IMG/VR virus record: IMGVR_UViG_3300026521_000370
Location: 1 to 48,017 of that record
Direction: 5' to 3' (one strand)
DNA from: a virus
Length of the DNA: 48,017 nt
The position numbers and the translations under genes were made by a program. Positions 1 through 8,165 of the stretch are shown piece by piece. Below the pieces are notes generated by a model that had not been told where the DNA came from, searched no databases, and saw only the letters and a list, made by a program, of their open reading frames with translations. Position 1 is the stretch's first letter. Each line of letters begins with the position of its first letter.

Positions 1-372
1 CATCGTTTAGTATCGCCAAATGAATTAGTTGAAAATAGATTAATTGCTTGTATATTAGACGAAACATTGGATGATATTCTAGCTGTTTGTAATGATTTTC
101 AACGAGAAAAATTTACAGAAATGGAAGTTTTAATAAGCCACTATTTCAATAAAAATTTAAAACATTGTGAGGAGTTGTATGATGAGTTATGTGTAAGCGA
201 AAGAAAAGAATTTGCAAAGAAAAATAACAAATTCAAATTTTTTGGAGTTGTTATGAGAAGTAAATCAAAAGATGAAGTTAAAACAAATCTTATCGAAATG
301 ATTAAAAAGCAAACTCAAAAGCTAACTGGTGCTAGAGAGTTATTAAAAAAATTAAAGGAAGAAAATGTTTAG
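1..372 (+). CDS. RNA ligase 1-like protein, C-terminal part (5' end outside window)
   Basis: The reading frame is open from base 1 to the stop at 370-372, so this is the 3' part of a longer gene; no start is visible. About 123 residues remain, helical and Lys-rich. The opening HRL...NELVENRLIACILDE..DD segment and the later ERKEFA stretch resemble, from memory, the C-terminal helical domain of T4 RNA ligase 1, which repairs cleaved tRNA anticodon loops. The catalytic nucleotidyltransferase domain would lie upstream and cannot be checked. It overlaps the next gene by 8 nt. Other basic helical phage proteins remain possible. Confidence 0.45.
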   Translation, partial: HRLVSPNELVENRLIACILDETLDDILAVCNDFQREKFTEMEVLISHYFNKNLKHCEELYDELCVSERKEFAKKNNKFKFFGVVMRSKSKDEVKTNLIEMIKKQTQKLTGARELLKKLKEENV

Positions 373-1720
373 AGATGATGATATTAAACAAAATGTTAAG
401 GATGCTGTAAAATCAGCTAAAAGTTCTATTAAGAAAGTTATAGGTTATGGAGTTGCTGGAATTGCCGCATTAGTAATTTTGATAAATTCAACATATACAG
501 TTGATGGTGGTGAAATTGCTATTGAACAAACTCCATCAGGAAAGTTAATTGCACAAATGGATCCAGGGATTAAATTCAAGTATCCATTTTTATCAAAGGT
601 ATTCTTCTATAATGAAGTTACGACTGTAACTTATGATGAAAAGAATTCTGGAGCAACAAGTGATAATCAACCATATCCAATTATTTTTGCTGATACTTAT
701 GGTGGTAAGATAAAGGGTACTTTTAGAATTGAAATGCCAAGAAACCCTGATGAATTTAGAGAATTGCATAAAGCATTTAAGAGATATGATAATTTTGTTG
801 ACAATGGGGTTGAAAAATTTACAAATGAATTATTAGCTTATACTGCAAACCAATATACTGGTGAAGCATTTATGCAAGGTGGGCAAAATGAATTTAAAGC
901 AAGATTGATGGATCAGGCTCAAGGTGGTCTTTATATTACAAAAAGAACTGCTGTAAGAGTTAAAAGACAAGCTGGTATTGTTGGATTAAAAGAAGATAAG
1001 GCGAGTCAAACAACTGCTACTGAACAAGTTATTTTTAAGAATATTATTCAAAGAGATAAAAACGGAAAACCATTGAGAAACCCAAATCCTATGAAAAAAT
1101 ATGGTGTAAAAGTTACTCAAGTTACAATTGATGGTTTTTTACCTGAACCACAGTTAAAAACATTTATGGATAATAAGAAGAAAAGAATTCAAGAAAGAGC
1201 GACTCTTAGAGAAAATCAAGAGAATGAGAAACAAAAAGCAGTAGTTGCGAAACTTAGAGGTGATAGAGAAAGAGTTGAAGCAAAACAACAAATGCTAAAA
1301 GAAAAAGATGCTGCTGTAATTGAAGCCGATAAAAGAGTTGCTCTTGAGTCAAAAGCCGCAGAATTACAAATAGTGAGAAAGAAGAAAGAACTTGCAATCG
1401 CAAAAGCAAACGAGGGAATTCAAAAAGCAAATGCAAAAGCTGCAAAATATCAAGCTCAAGCAATTAAAGAGAAAGGTTTGGCAGAGGCATCCGTAATATC
1501 AGCGAAATACAAGGCTAGAGACCCAAAACTATATGCACTTGAGAAACAAGTTGAAGTTACAAATAACCTTAAATCAGCAATGCAAGGGATAACTGTTCAA
1601 ATGCCAAGAGTTCAAATAAACGGATCTGGTGATGGTAAAGGTGCTACAAATAGTATTGATGTTGTAATGCAAGCAATAGGTATTCAAAAACTTGAAGAAT
1701 TAACAAAAGCAATTAAATAG
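365..1720 (+). CDS. SPFH/prohibitin-like membrane protein
   Basis: 451 aa. A short basic N-terminus is followed by one membrane segment (about residues 25-43). Next comes a band-7/SPFH-type domain opening with VDGGEIAIEQTPSGK and including GIKFKYPF and the VTYDEK strand. A long Ala/Lys/Glu-rich helix (about 275-390) follows, as in prohibitins and stomatins. SPFH proteins form ring-like membrane scaffolds. Here it would sit in the host inner membrane with the bulk outside the short N-terminus. The start overlaps the upstream gene and has an AAGGAAG ribosome site. Its role in infection is unknown; effects on membrane integrity, lysis timing or host defence are guesses. Confidence 0.75.
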   Translation: MFRDDDIKQNVKDAVKSAKSSIKKVIGYGVAGIAALVILINSTYTVDGGEIAIEQTPSGKLIAQMDPGIKFKYPFLSKVFFYNEVTTVTYDEKNSGATSDNQPYPIIFADTYGGKIKGTFRIEMPRNPDEFRELHKAFKRYDNFVDNGVEKFTNELLAYTANQYTGEAFMQGGQNEFKARLMDQAQGGLYITKRTAVRVKRQAGIVGLKEDKASQTTATEQVIFKNIIQRDKNGKPLRNPNPMKKYGVKVTQVTIDGFLPEPQLKTFMDNKKKRIQERATLRENQENEKQKAVVAKLRGDRERVEAKQQMLKEKDAAVIEADKRVALESKAAELQIVRKKKELAIAKANEGIQKANAKAAKYQAQAIKEKGLAEASVISAKYKARDPKLYALEKQVEVTNNLKSAMQGITVQMPRVQINGSGDGKGATNSIDVVMQAIGIQKLEELTKAIK

Positions 1721-1731
1721 GGAGAAGAAAA

Positions 1732-1950
1732 ATGATTGAGATATTAATAACTGACATAAACGGAAGAGAATTAAGTCTTAATCATAAAGTAAAACTATTT
1801 GACTGTGATGGTGAATTAACAAAAGAGTCGTATCCTATACGACTCGCACCAACTGATACTGCTTATGAAGTAAGAGTATTGATAAAACCAAATAAATATG
1901 TAACATTAATGAGAAATTCGAAATCTAAGAAATTTCTAATTGTTGATTAA
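1732..1950 (+). CDS. Small protein of unknown function
   Basis: 72 aa with a GGAGAAG ribosome site 5 nt before ATG, directly after the SPFH gene (11-nt gap), so probably cotranscribed. The sequence looks like a small beta-rich soluble domain; no signal peptide or membrane segment. Not recognised. Confidence 0.7.
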   Translation: MIEILITDINGRELSLNHKVKLFDCDGELTKESYPIRLAPTDTAYEVRVLIKPNKYVTLMRNSKSKKFLIVD

Positions 1951-1956
1951 TTTTAT

Positions 1957-1964
1957 TATAAATA
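1957..1964 (+). promoter_or_regulatory. T4-type late promoter element TATAAATA
   Basis: TATAAATA just after a stop codon and upstream of the 2138 gene. It matches the T4 late consensus recognised by gp55-type sigma. In AT-rich DNA one copy alone is weak evidence. Confidence 0.4.
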
Positions 1965-1992
1965 ATATAAACTTTTAAAAATTAAAGCTTAT

Positions 1993-2015
1993 TTTAAGCA
2001 TTATTTAGGTATAAT
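1993..2015 (+). promoter_or_regulatory. Host-type promoter (TTTAAGC, 17 nt, TATAAT)
   Basis: TTTAAGC at 1993 and TATAAT at 2010, with the 17-nt offset common to all promoters of this class in the window. The predicted transcript soon contains a small hairpin (GTTC/GAAC around TCCGGA, about 2031-2043). Confidence 0.65.
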
Positions 2016-2088
2016 TATAGAGTAAAAAGAGTTCGTCCGGAACAAAAGAGTTTAAAGTTTTTAAAAATACAAGTTAGTTTAATTTGTT

Positions 2089-2111
2089 TTTAAGTAAACT
2101 TTAGGTATAAT
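2089..2111 (+). promoter_or_regulatory. Host-type promoter for the 2138 gene
   Basis: TTTAAG at 2089 and TATAAT at 2106, offset 17 nt. It is a second promoter in tandem with that at 1993 and lies 27 nt before the start codon. Confidence 0.65.
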
Positions 2112-2137
2112 TAGATATAAATTTAAAAGGATCAAAT

Positions 2138-2461
2138 ATGAAAAACCCATCTCAAAAAGTAATCGCTCAATTAGAGGATCAAATCGTAACAACATTAAAA
2201 GCTTTTGAAACTGCTATCGTTGCTGGAACTGTACCATCATACACTTTAGAAGATGTTGAAAAAGATTTTGTTAAGATCTTTACTGATGATATGCTAACTT
2301 TAGAAACTGGTATTAGAGGAAGAAGAACTGTTGAAAAAAGAGCAAAAGAGATTATTTCTTTATATATTGAAGCTTTTGTAAAAGATGCTCAAAATAGACC
2401 ATTAAAAGAGGTGGTAGAGGTTGCCGATAAGGACTTAATTAATCCTGTTATATCAAAGTAA
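2138..2461 (+). CDS. Conserved-looking small helical protein, unknown
   Basis: 107 aa, almost all alpha-helix by composition, with mixed charge and a basic GIRGRRTVEKRAKE patch in the middle. AAAGGAT ribosome site; two tandem promoters just upstream suggest strong early expression. It lies directly ahead of the clamp gene. No family recognised. Confidence 0.75.
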   Translation: MKNPSQKVIAQLEDQIVTTLKAFETAIVAGTVPSYTLEDVEKDFVKIFTDDMLTLETGIRGRRTVEKRAKEIISLYIEAFVKDAQNRPLKEVVEVADKDLINPVISK

Positions 2462-2484
2462 CTCAAAACAATAATGATTGCATA

Positions 2485-2504
2485 AAGGGCTTAATAAAGC
2501 CCTT
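2485..2504 (+). terminator. Hairpin between the 2138 gene and the clamp gene
   Basis: Perfect 8-bp stem AAGGGCTT/AAGCCCTT with loop AATA. No T-run follows, so it may be a processing or attenuation hairpin rather than a full intrinsic terminator. It lies in the region that an upstream ATG (2478) would translate, which argues for the later clamp start. Confidence 0.5.
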
Positions 2505-2546
2505 GTTGGAGTCATTGACTCAACCATAAAATTAAAAGGATTAAAT

Positions 2547-3251
2547 ATGCTAACAAAGGAAACTAGAAAACTTCTGAAATCTGTTTCAGGAATTTCATCA
2601 ACTGCTGTAATTGAATATCCAATTACACCAATTTGTCCACAAGATAAGTCGGTAATCGCATTTGTTGATTTTACAGAGACTGAACCAGAGGGGTTCGAAA
2701 AATTCGGTTCGTATTTCTTAAATGAATTACTTTCTGTTTTAGATTATTTTGACGATGCAAATGTTGAATTAAGAGATGATGTATTATTCATCAGTGGAAC
2801 GGATGGTAGTTGTGAATATGAAACAACTGAATTATCAGTGATAGAGGGAAGAAACTATGTAGATCCTGCAAAATATCAAGCAATGAAAAATGCAAATTCT
2901 GTAATGGAATTTGAGTTATCAAAAGATACAATGCAAAAAGTGAATAAATTAAGTGGTTTATTAAAATTAAATCATATTGTTATTGACTTTAGAGGGGATA
3001 GTTCAGAAATGATCTTAACTAATTTTACAGAAATGGATAGATATCAAAACCCTACAAAGCTAAAAATTGATGCTGAAATTACAGAGCATTATGCAATAGT
3101 TGTAGATGTTAGAAGCTTCCAAACAGTACCTGTGGATGACTACAGAGCAAGAATTATAATTTCACCAAAAGGTAACTTATCAATTCTTTTAATGAGTCAA
3201 ACAAAACCAATAGGAATTGTAGTCTCTCTATTAGAACAATTTCAGGCTTAG
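2547..3251 (+). CDS. gp45: Sliding clamp, T4 gp45-like
   Basis: 234 aa from the ATG at 2547, chosen because AAAGGAT lies just before it; an in-frame ATG at 2478 has no ribosome site. T4 gp45 is 228 aa. The second half follows gp45 closely: ELSKDTMQKVNKLSGLLKLNHIVID corresponds to the T4 stretch with LLRVSRGLQIDTIAI. AIVVDVRSFQTVPVDDYRARI matches the strand around FIINMANMKMQPGNYKLLL. The protein should form a trimeric ring around DNA, tether the polymerase and activate late transcription. It heads a replication block of clamp, SSB, RNase H and primase, and late promoters of the expected type occur in the window. Confidence 0.82.
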   Translation: MLTKETRKLLKSVSGISSTAVIEYPITPICPQDKSVIAFVDFTETEPEGFEKFGSYFLNELLSVLDYFDDANVELRDDVLFISGTDGSCEYETTELSVIEGRNYVDPAKYQAMKNANSVMEFELSKDTMQKVNKLSGLLKLNHIVIDFRGDSSEMILTNFTEMDRYQNPTKLKIDAEITEHYAIVVDVRSFQTVPVDDYRARIIISPKGNLSILLMSQTKPIGIVVSLLEQFQA

Positions 3252-3258
3252 TCCTGAA
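3241..3258 (+). terminator. Hairpin at the end of the clamp gene
   Basis: Stem TTCAGG/CCTGAA spanning the stop codon with loop CTTAGT, followed by the U-rich TAGTTTTCTT. Plausible weak terminator or mRNA 3' end. Confidence 0.5.
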
Positions 3259-3321
3259 TAGTTTTCTTATGGTTCAAATAAATTGACCCAATAAGTTTAA
3301 CAAAACACAATCAAAAAAACA

Positions 3322-3379
3322 AAAAATCGCACAATTTGCACAATAGCAAAATCGCACAAATTAAAATTAAGGAAAAAAT
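3322..3379 (+). promoter_or_regulatory. Repeat-bearing unstructured leader of the SSB gene
   Basis: A-rich, G-poor leader with TCGCACAA at about 3327 and again at 3350, plus TTGCACAA between them, just before the SSB start. T4 gp32 represses its own translation by binding an unstructured mRNA leader. This tract is a candidate operator of the same kind (inference). Confidence 0.4.
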
Positions 3380-4465
3380 ATGAATTTCAACTGGGATAAC
3401 TTAAAACAAAAAATGGGGAATATTAATTCTCAAAACAACAATGATCAAAAAGATGAAAGATTTTGGGCATTAACAAGAGATGAAACTGGAACTGGAACTG
3501 CTGTCGTAAGATTAGTACCTGGAAAGGGTGGGGATGCTACACCACCAATCGTAAGAGTTTTTAATCACGAAATCTTTATTAAAAAAGCAAACGGAAAATG
3601 GGGAGTATTTAAAAACCCATCGCCATCAACTATTGATAGACCTTGTCCAGTAAGTGATGCTTATATGGAATTAAAAAACTGTGGTATTGAACAATATGCT
3701 GATAAAATTGCTGGTAAAATTGGGAGAAGAACACAATTCATCTCAAATGTATATATTGCAAATGACTTAGGAAATCCAGGAAATAATGGAAAGCTTATGT
3801 TATGGGGATATGGAAAAACAATTTTTGAACAAATTCTTGGAGCATTAGAACCAAGCGATCAACAAAAACAATTAGGGGTTCAACCTAAAAACTTATTTGA
3901 TTTATCAAATGGTGAGGAAATTGTTGTTGCTGTAACTGGAAAAAAATTAGATACTACATATTCTTTAACTTTTAATCCTCCAAAAGCATTATGTGATGAT
4001 GCTTGTATTGCGGATATTATAGGAAATAAAGCAGTAGATTTAAATGAATTCTTAGATGAAAAAAGATTTAAAGATTATGATACTTTGAAAAATGAGTTCC
4101 ATAGAACTATTGCTGGTACAGATATTGAAAAAGCTTTATTAGAAATTGGAAGTCAAGTTATTACTGCTCCATACCAAGCAAATTCTGGAGGAGCAGCACA
4201 AGCTCAAAATATTCCAGCAAGCACAACTGCTGAAACTGCAGTTGTTGGAGGAGCAATAAATGTTGGAGTTACTCAAACAGCACCAGTTCAAGAAGTAGCT
4301 CAAACTGTAGCACCTACAGTTACACCAGTAGCTGAAGTTGCACAAGTGGCTCAAACTGCTACACCAACTGTAACACCTACAGTTGAGACTTCAGCACCAG
4401 TTCAAAATACAACTGCAGGAACATCAGCACCAGCTGATATTGAAGCTTTATTAAACGATCTTTAG
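3380..4465 (+). CDS. gp32: Single-stranded DNA-binding protein, T4 gp32-like
   Basis: 361 aa (T4 gp32 is 301). The N-terminal region (1-20) is Gln/Asn/Lys-rich. The OB core starts at RFWALTRDETGTGTAVVRLVPGK and contains FNHEIF, KNGKWG-like and GKLMLWGYGKTIFEQI segments typical of gp32. The extreme C-terminus DIEALLNDL is nearly identical to the T4 acidic tail DLDDLLNDL, which recruits partner proteins. A low-complexity Ala/Thr/Pro/Val linker (about 275-350) precedes the tail. Of the four T4 zinc ligands only His (H63) and one Cys (C89 of CPVS) are evident. The protein coats ssDNA at forks and recombination intermediates. AAGGAA ribosome site. Confidence 0.93.
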   Translation: MNFNWDNLKQKMGNINSQNNNDQKDERFWALTRDETGTGTAVVRLVPGKGGDATPPIVRVFNHEIFIKKANGKWGVFKNPSPSTIDRPCPVSDAYMELKNCGIEQYADKIAGKIGRRTQFISNVYIANDLGNPGNNGKLMLWGYGKTIFEQILGALEPSDQQKQLGVQPKNLFDLSNGEEIVVAVTGKKLDTTYSLTFNPPKALCDDACIADIIGNKAVDLNEFLDEKRFKDYDTLKNEFHRTIAGTDIEKALLEIGSQVITAPYQANSGGAAQAQNIPASTTAETAVVGGAINVGVTQTAPVQEVAQTVAPTVTPVAEVAQVAQTATPTVTPTVETSAPVQNTTAGTSAPADIEALLNDL

Positions 4466-4468
4466 GAA

Positions 4469-4486
4469 GTAGGGAAAATTCCCTAC
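4469..4486 (+). terminator. Hairpin after the SSB gene
   Basis: Perfect 7-bp stem GTAGGGA/TCCCTAC, loop AAAT, starting 3 nt after the SSB stop. No T-run on this strand, so it may limit readthrough or protect the abundant SSB message 3' end. Confidence 0.55.
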
Positions 4487-4511
4487 CCTAAAAAATATTA
4501 AAAGGATTAAA

Positions 4512-5546
4512 ATGTTATTAGTAGACTTCTCACATCTTGCAAATAGGAACTTATTCACTTCAGTTTTTAATGCGAGACCAAAGAAAAAAGACGGAAAATA
4601 TATTACTGAAGATTTTATTGGAATGTATTTACACCAAATGTTTATATCATTAAACTTTTTGAAGAAACAATTCGGAAGAAAAGAAATGGTTTTAGCAATC
4701 GACTCAAGAATGAATTGGAGAAAGGATGTTTATCCTGATTACAAATCTCATAGGAAAAAAAGTAGAGATGAGAGTGAGATAAATTTTGAAGAGTTTTTTA
4801 AATATAATAAAGAACTTATTGAAAATCTTAAAGAACATTTCTCTTTTAAAGTAGTTGAAATTGATAGAGCAGAAGCAGATGATGTTATTTTTGCTTTAGC
4901 TGAAAAATATAGTAAATATAATGATGTTTTAGTAATTACAGAAGATAAGGATATGAAAATTGTTCTTAATTATGGTGCTAAAATGTATATGCCAATTAAA
5001 AAGAAATATGTTGATATGACACCAACTGAATTAAGCCTTTGGGTAAAAACTCATATTTGTCTTGGAGATGCTGCTGATAATATTCCAAATATTCTTTATA
5101 ACACTGGTTTTACAGATGAATATAAAGCATATCTAAAAGAAAAAGAAATTTCTTTAAATGAATATGAATATGATTGTTTACCATATGAACAAATCGTTGC
5201 TTTAGAAGAAGAGTTTGATATTTGGTACTTGAATAAAAAAGGCGAAAATGTTGAAAAGAAAATCTTTAAAAAAGTAAGGTTTGGAGAAAAAACTGCTGAA
5301 AAATTTGCAAAAGATCTAGTAAAAAATCTAGAGGGAGAAACACCACATCAAAAGCTTTTAAGAAAGAATTTTGAAAGAAATAAAAACCTTATTCATCCGA
5401 GTGGTATGCCAGCTGATATAAAGCAAGCTATTTATGATGAATATGATAATTGTTCTATCACTTGTAATTATGGTGGTATTATGAAATATTTCTTAAAACA
5501 TTCTCTTAAAGAACAAGTTGCAAATATAGCTACATTTACAAGATAG
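4512..5546 (+). CDS. rnh: RNase H / 5'-3' flap exonuclease, T4 Rnh-like
   Basis: 344 aa (T4 RNase H is 305). The acidic metal-binding residues of the FEN/5' nuclease family are visible in order: LLVDFSHLA, LAIDSRMNWRKDVYPDYKSHRKK, DRAEADDVIFALAEKY, VITEDKDMKIV and CLGDAADNIPNI. It should remove RNA primers from lagging-strand fragments together with the SSB encoded just upstream. AAAGGAT ribosome site, 46-nt gap from gp32. The C-terminal third is longer than in T4. Confidence 0.9.
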   Translation: MLLVDFSHLANRNLFTSVFNARPKKKDGKYITEDFIGMYLHQMFISLNFLKKQFGRKEMVLAIDSRMNWRKDVYPDYKSHRKKSRDESEINFEEFFKYNKELIENLKEHFSFKVVEIDRAEADDVIFALAEKYSKYNDVLVITEDKDMKIVLNYGAKMYMPIKKKYVDMTPTELSLWVKTHICLGDAADNIPNILYNTGFTDEYKAYLKEKEISLNEYEYDCLPYEQIVALEEEFDIWYLNKKGENVEKKIFKKVRFGEKTAEKFAKDLVKNLEGETPHQKLLRKNFERNKNLIHPSGMPADIKQAIYDEYDNCSITCNYGGIMKYFLKHSLKEQVANIATFTR

Positions 5547-5556
5547 AGGATAAAAT

Positions 5557-6540
5557 ATGAAAACACTTGACTATATAGACGAACGATACTTTTTAATGAC
5601 TAATGTTGCAACTAAAAGTCCTAAAATCGGTCAGACTGATATAGCCATTTGTTGCCCTATTTGTAAAGAAGGAAATTCCTGGGATAGAAAACAAAGATGT
5701 CATTTATATATTAAAGATTCATTTGATAATGCTATGATACATTGTTATAACTGTGGAATACATTGTAACCTTGAAAATTACTTATATATGGTTGATGAGT
5801 CTCTTTTAACACAATATAAAAGAGAAAAATTCAAAGATAAATTGGATGAATTAAAACCTAAAGAAAAAATTATAAGAACAAATGAAGATGTTACGAAAGA
5901 ACCAACAGTTTTTCTAAATATAGAGGAATTACCATTCAGGAAATTTACGAAAGAAGTAAGAGATTATCTAAAAACAAGAAAACTTGAAGAATTTGAAGAA
6001 CTATTTTACTATTGTAATGAAGATGTATTCTTAGATAATAAGTATCTTCCAATAAAAAATAGTATAATCACCCCTTTAACTTTTAAAGGGAAGATCTATG
6101 GTTTTCAAGCAAGAAGATTAGATACTAAACTTTTTTCTACATTTATTCCGGATGCAAATATGGGGTTTAAAGCTTGGAATTATTATAACTTAGATAAGGA
6201 TGGACCAGTTTTTATTTTTGAGAGTGTTTTTGATGCTCTCTCTTCTGGTCTCCCTCTTAAAAATATTACATCGGCTTTGGGTTCAGATTTTAGTCCTAAG
6301 CTTGCAGAGGGGCTTAAACACCCCATTTATAGCTTAGATAATCAGTTTTTAGATATGACTTCAAAAGAGAAATGCCTAAAATTAGTTAAAGAAAATAAAT
6401 ATGTGGTAATTTGGCCAACAGATATAAAAGTTAAAGATTTTAACGAATTATTAAAATATAAAACAAAAGAAGAAATTAAAAAAATTATAATCAGTAATGT
6501 TGAGACAGGATTAAAGGCTTCCATAAAGTTGAGTATATAG
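5557..6540 (+). CDS. gp61: DNA primase, T4 gp61-like
   Basis: 327 aa (T4 gp61 is 342). N-terminal zinc-binding domain: CPIC (33-36) and IHCYNCG (C63, C66). Then YGFQARR and a TOPRIM-like FIFESVFDALSS motif. The ending, with SLDNQF and WPTDIKVKDFNELLK, parallels gp61's VLDNEP and KSKDVNDM. It makes RNA primers for lagging-strand synthesis with a gp41-type helicase that is not in this window. It follows rnh by 10 nt with an AGAGGAT ribosome site and is probably cotranscribed. Confidence 0.88.
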   Translation: MKTLDYIDERYFLMTNVATKSPKIGQTDIAICCPICKEGNSWDRKQRCHLYIKDSFDNAMIHCYNCGIHCNLENYLYMVDESLLTQYKREKFKDKLDELKPKEKIIRTNEDVTKEPTVFLNIEELPFRKFTKEVRDYLKTRKLEEFEELFYYCNEDVFLDNKYLPIKNSIITPLTFKGKIYGFQARRLDTKLFSTFIPDANMGFKAWNYYNLDKDGPVFIFESVFDALSSGLPLKNITSALGSDFSPKLAEGLKHPIYSLDNQFLDMTSKEKCLKLVKENKYVVIWPTDIKVKDFNELLKYKTKEEIKKIIISNVETGLKASIKLSI

Positions 6541-6552
6541 CGAATATTCGCT
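6539..6552 (+). other. 14-bp palindrome next to a late promoter
   Basis: Perfect palindrome AGCGAATATTCGCT overlapping the primase stop codon and abutting TATAAATA at 6553. Could be a weak terminator hairpin or a protein-binding site. Confidence 0.45.
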
Positions 6553-6560
6553 TATAAATA
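6553..6560 (+). promoter_or_regulatory. Late promoter element TATAAATA for the HU-like gene
   Basis: TATAAATA followed by A/T, 35 nt before the start of the HU-like gene. Same element as found before head and tail genes. Confidence 0.6.
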
Positions 6561-6594
6561 AAATTATAAAAACAAAAACTAAAAGGAGTCAAAA

Positions 6595-6894
6595 ATGACA
6601 AAACAAGATTTAATTAAAGTAGTACAAGAGGAAATTGCAACAGCATTCCCTGAAGTAAAAGTAACAGCAACAGCAGCAGAGAAAGTTCTAGCAAACATTG
6701 GTGAAAAAATGGAAGCAGAATTAGTTGCAGGTGGTTCAGTAACAATACCAAAAATTGGTAAAGTTAAAACTAAAGTTCAAAAAGGTAGAGAAGGAACTCT
6801 AAATTTTGGTCCAAGAAAGGGTGATAAATTTAAAACTGAAGATAAAACAGTTTTAACAATCGTTCAGGATTCAAAAATAGCTGATAAGCTTTAG
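6595..6894 (+). CDS. HU/IHF-like DNA-binding protein
   Basis: 99 aa, the usual HU size. The N-terminal helical dimer domain (MTKQDLIKVVQEE...) is followed by GGSVTIPKIGKVKTKVQKGRE, the HU beta-arm base (compare the typical V.l.gFG.F...R.gR). The tip NPxTG is replaced by GTLNFGPRKG, as in divergent HU proteins. It would bend or compact phage DNA. A late-type promoter precedes it, so it may act late or be packaged. Strong AAGGAG ribosome site. Confidence 0.8.
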   Translation: MTKQDLIKVVQEEIATAFPEVKVTATAAEKVLANIGEKMEAELVAGGSVTIPKIGKVKTKVQKGREGTLNFGPRKGDKFKTEDKTVLTIVQDSKIADKL

Positions 6895-6904
6895 GAAATA
6901 GGTT

Positions 6905-7369
6905 ATGGAATGTCTTTATCTTTCTACACCAACTGAAAAGATTATAAATCTCAAAAATGTATCAACTATTTTAGTTGATACTGAGAGATGTAAAATAATC
7001 TATAATTTTATTAATTCTATTAATATTATGGACAGAGAAACTCCGGATTATACATATCAAACATTTGATAGTCCTGAAGAAACTCTAAAAGAATTTGAGA
7101 GTATTAAGAAAATTCAATATGTTAAAGACAATTTCTTAATTTCAGAAGATGTGAAAAATTTAGGTGAGATAGTAAATAAAAACTTTATCACCTCTATTAA
7201 TATTGATGAAAAAAGAAAAAGAATTGTATTTAATCTAAATTTTTCTATAACAATACTTGACCATAAAACTAGAAAACCAATTAAAATTTCTAAATTTGTT
7301 TACTATGATTACAAAACAACATCAGATTTAAAAACTGAGCTTGGAAAATTTGTAGAAAAATTAGTTTAA
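6905..7369 (+). CDS. Unknown protein following the HU-like gene
   Basis: 154 aa; start at 6905 with AGGAAATAGG upstream, 10 nt after the HU-like gene. It appears to hold two related halves: ILVDTERCKIIYNFINSINIMDRETP and SINIDEKRKRIVFNLNFSITILDHKTR, each ending in a K/T-rich turn. This suggests an internal duplication of a beta-hairpin unit. Function not recognised. Confidence 0.7.
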   Translation: MECLYLSTPTEKIINLKNVSTILVDTERCKIIYNFINSINIMDRETPDYTYQTFDSPEETLKEFESIKKIQYVKDNFLISEDVKNLGEIVNKNFITSINIDEKRKRIVFNLNFSITILDHKTRKPIKISKFVYYDYKTTSDLKTELGKFVEKLV

Positions 7370-7375
7370 TAAGAT

Positions 7376-7398
7376 ATTAAGGTCTTTTATAGTATAAT
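7376..7398 (+). promoter_or_regulatory. Host-type promoter for 7420
   Basis: ATTAAG at 7376 and TATAAT at 7393, offset 17 nt; 22 nt upstream of the start codon. Confidence 0.65.
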
Positions 7399-7419
7399 AT
7401 AAAAAATAAAGGAATAAAA

Positions 7420-7725
7420 ATGACAGAAGATTTAAATTTTCTAAATGTAGACAACGATGTTGAAAAATCAAAAGAGTATATTAAAAGAATACTTTATATT
7501 GAAAATGAAATAAAGGGTCTTAAAGAAGATATAAAAGTTATCAAACAAGAAGCGAAAGAAGATGGTATTTTAACTAAAGAAATAAATAAAGCTATAAGTA
7601 AAGTAAAAGCTAAAATCAAAGAAGACGGAAACCCAACTGAAATGACATTAGTAGACTCATTTATCAATATTATTGAAAATGATGGAGATCTTTATCAATC
7701 AATAGCTTCTCTTTTAGAAAATTAG
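7420..7725 (+). CDS. GapR-like (DUF2312-like) helical protein
   Basis: 101 aa. The stretch YIKRILYIENEIKGLKEDIKVIKQEAKEDGILTKEINKAI has the layout of the DUF2312/GapR family (a helical pair with EIK.VYAEAK..G.D.K.l+k). GapR proteins bind overtwisted AT-rich DNA and stimulate topoisomerase. A phage topoisomerase is encoded downstream, so such a role would fit, but this is inference. AAAGGAAT ribosome site. Confidence 0.45.
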   Translation: MTEDLNFLNVDNDVEKSKEYIKRILYIENEIKGLKEDIKVIKQEAKEDGILTKEINKAISKVKAKIKEDGNPTEMTLVDSFINIIENDGDLYQSIASLLEN

Positions 7726-7733
7726 GAAGAAAT

Positions 7734-8162
7734 ATGATTAAAGAAGCACTTAATTCAATAAGAGAAAGTAAACCAAAAATCTTTAGAGATGGATCTAAAG
7801 ATAAATGGGATCTTGAAGGAATGGATAATTATATAAATAAAATTGGACTGTCTATTTTAGGAATTGGTCTTTTAGAAAAATTCTTTAAAACTAAAAAAGA
7901 TGCAACATATATTTTTACAAATTTATTCAAGGGTGAAGAAGCAAAAGGGAAAGAATTTTTAGACGGAAATCCAAATAAAAATGAAATCCTATGTAGATAT
8001 GCTTCAAATAGTACCATAGCTGGTGGAATGACTCCACTATGTATTTTAAATTCGGAAAAAGGATATATGAGATACTTAGAAAATATCGATGATGATCCAG
8101 AACTTGAAGATGCTGAATGGTCAAAACCTCAATATTTTAATTATTTGAGAGTTTTAAACTAA
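7734..8162 (+). CDS. Unknown soluble protein
   Basis: 142 aa with AGGAAG ribosome site, 8 nt after the preceding gene, so in the same operon. Mixed alpha/beta with two Cys (LCRYAS, PLCILN). No family recognised; it is not an obvious UvsY despite the similar length. Confidence 0.7.
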   Translation: MIKEALNSIRESKPKIFRDGSKDKWDLEGMDNYINKIGLSILGIGLLEKFFKTKKDATYIFTNLFKGEEAKGKEFLDGNPNKNEILCRYASNSTIAGGMTPLCILNSEKGYMRYLENIDDDPELEDAEWSKPQYFNYLRVLN

Positions 8163-8165
8163 AAA

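Noticed and set aside
2478-2546. Earlier ATG for the clamp gene
   Set aside because: It has no ribosome site, would translate through an 8-bp hairpin and adds 23 residues not found in gp45; ATG 2547 has AAAGGAT.
7734-8162. UvsY-like recombination mediator, suggested by length and location
   Set aside because: Residue pattern does not resemble UvsY; left as unknown.
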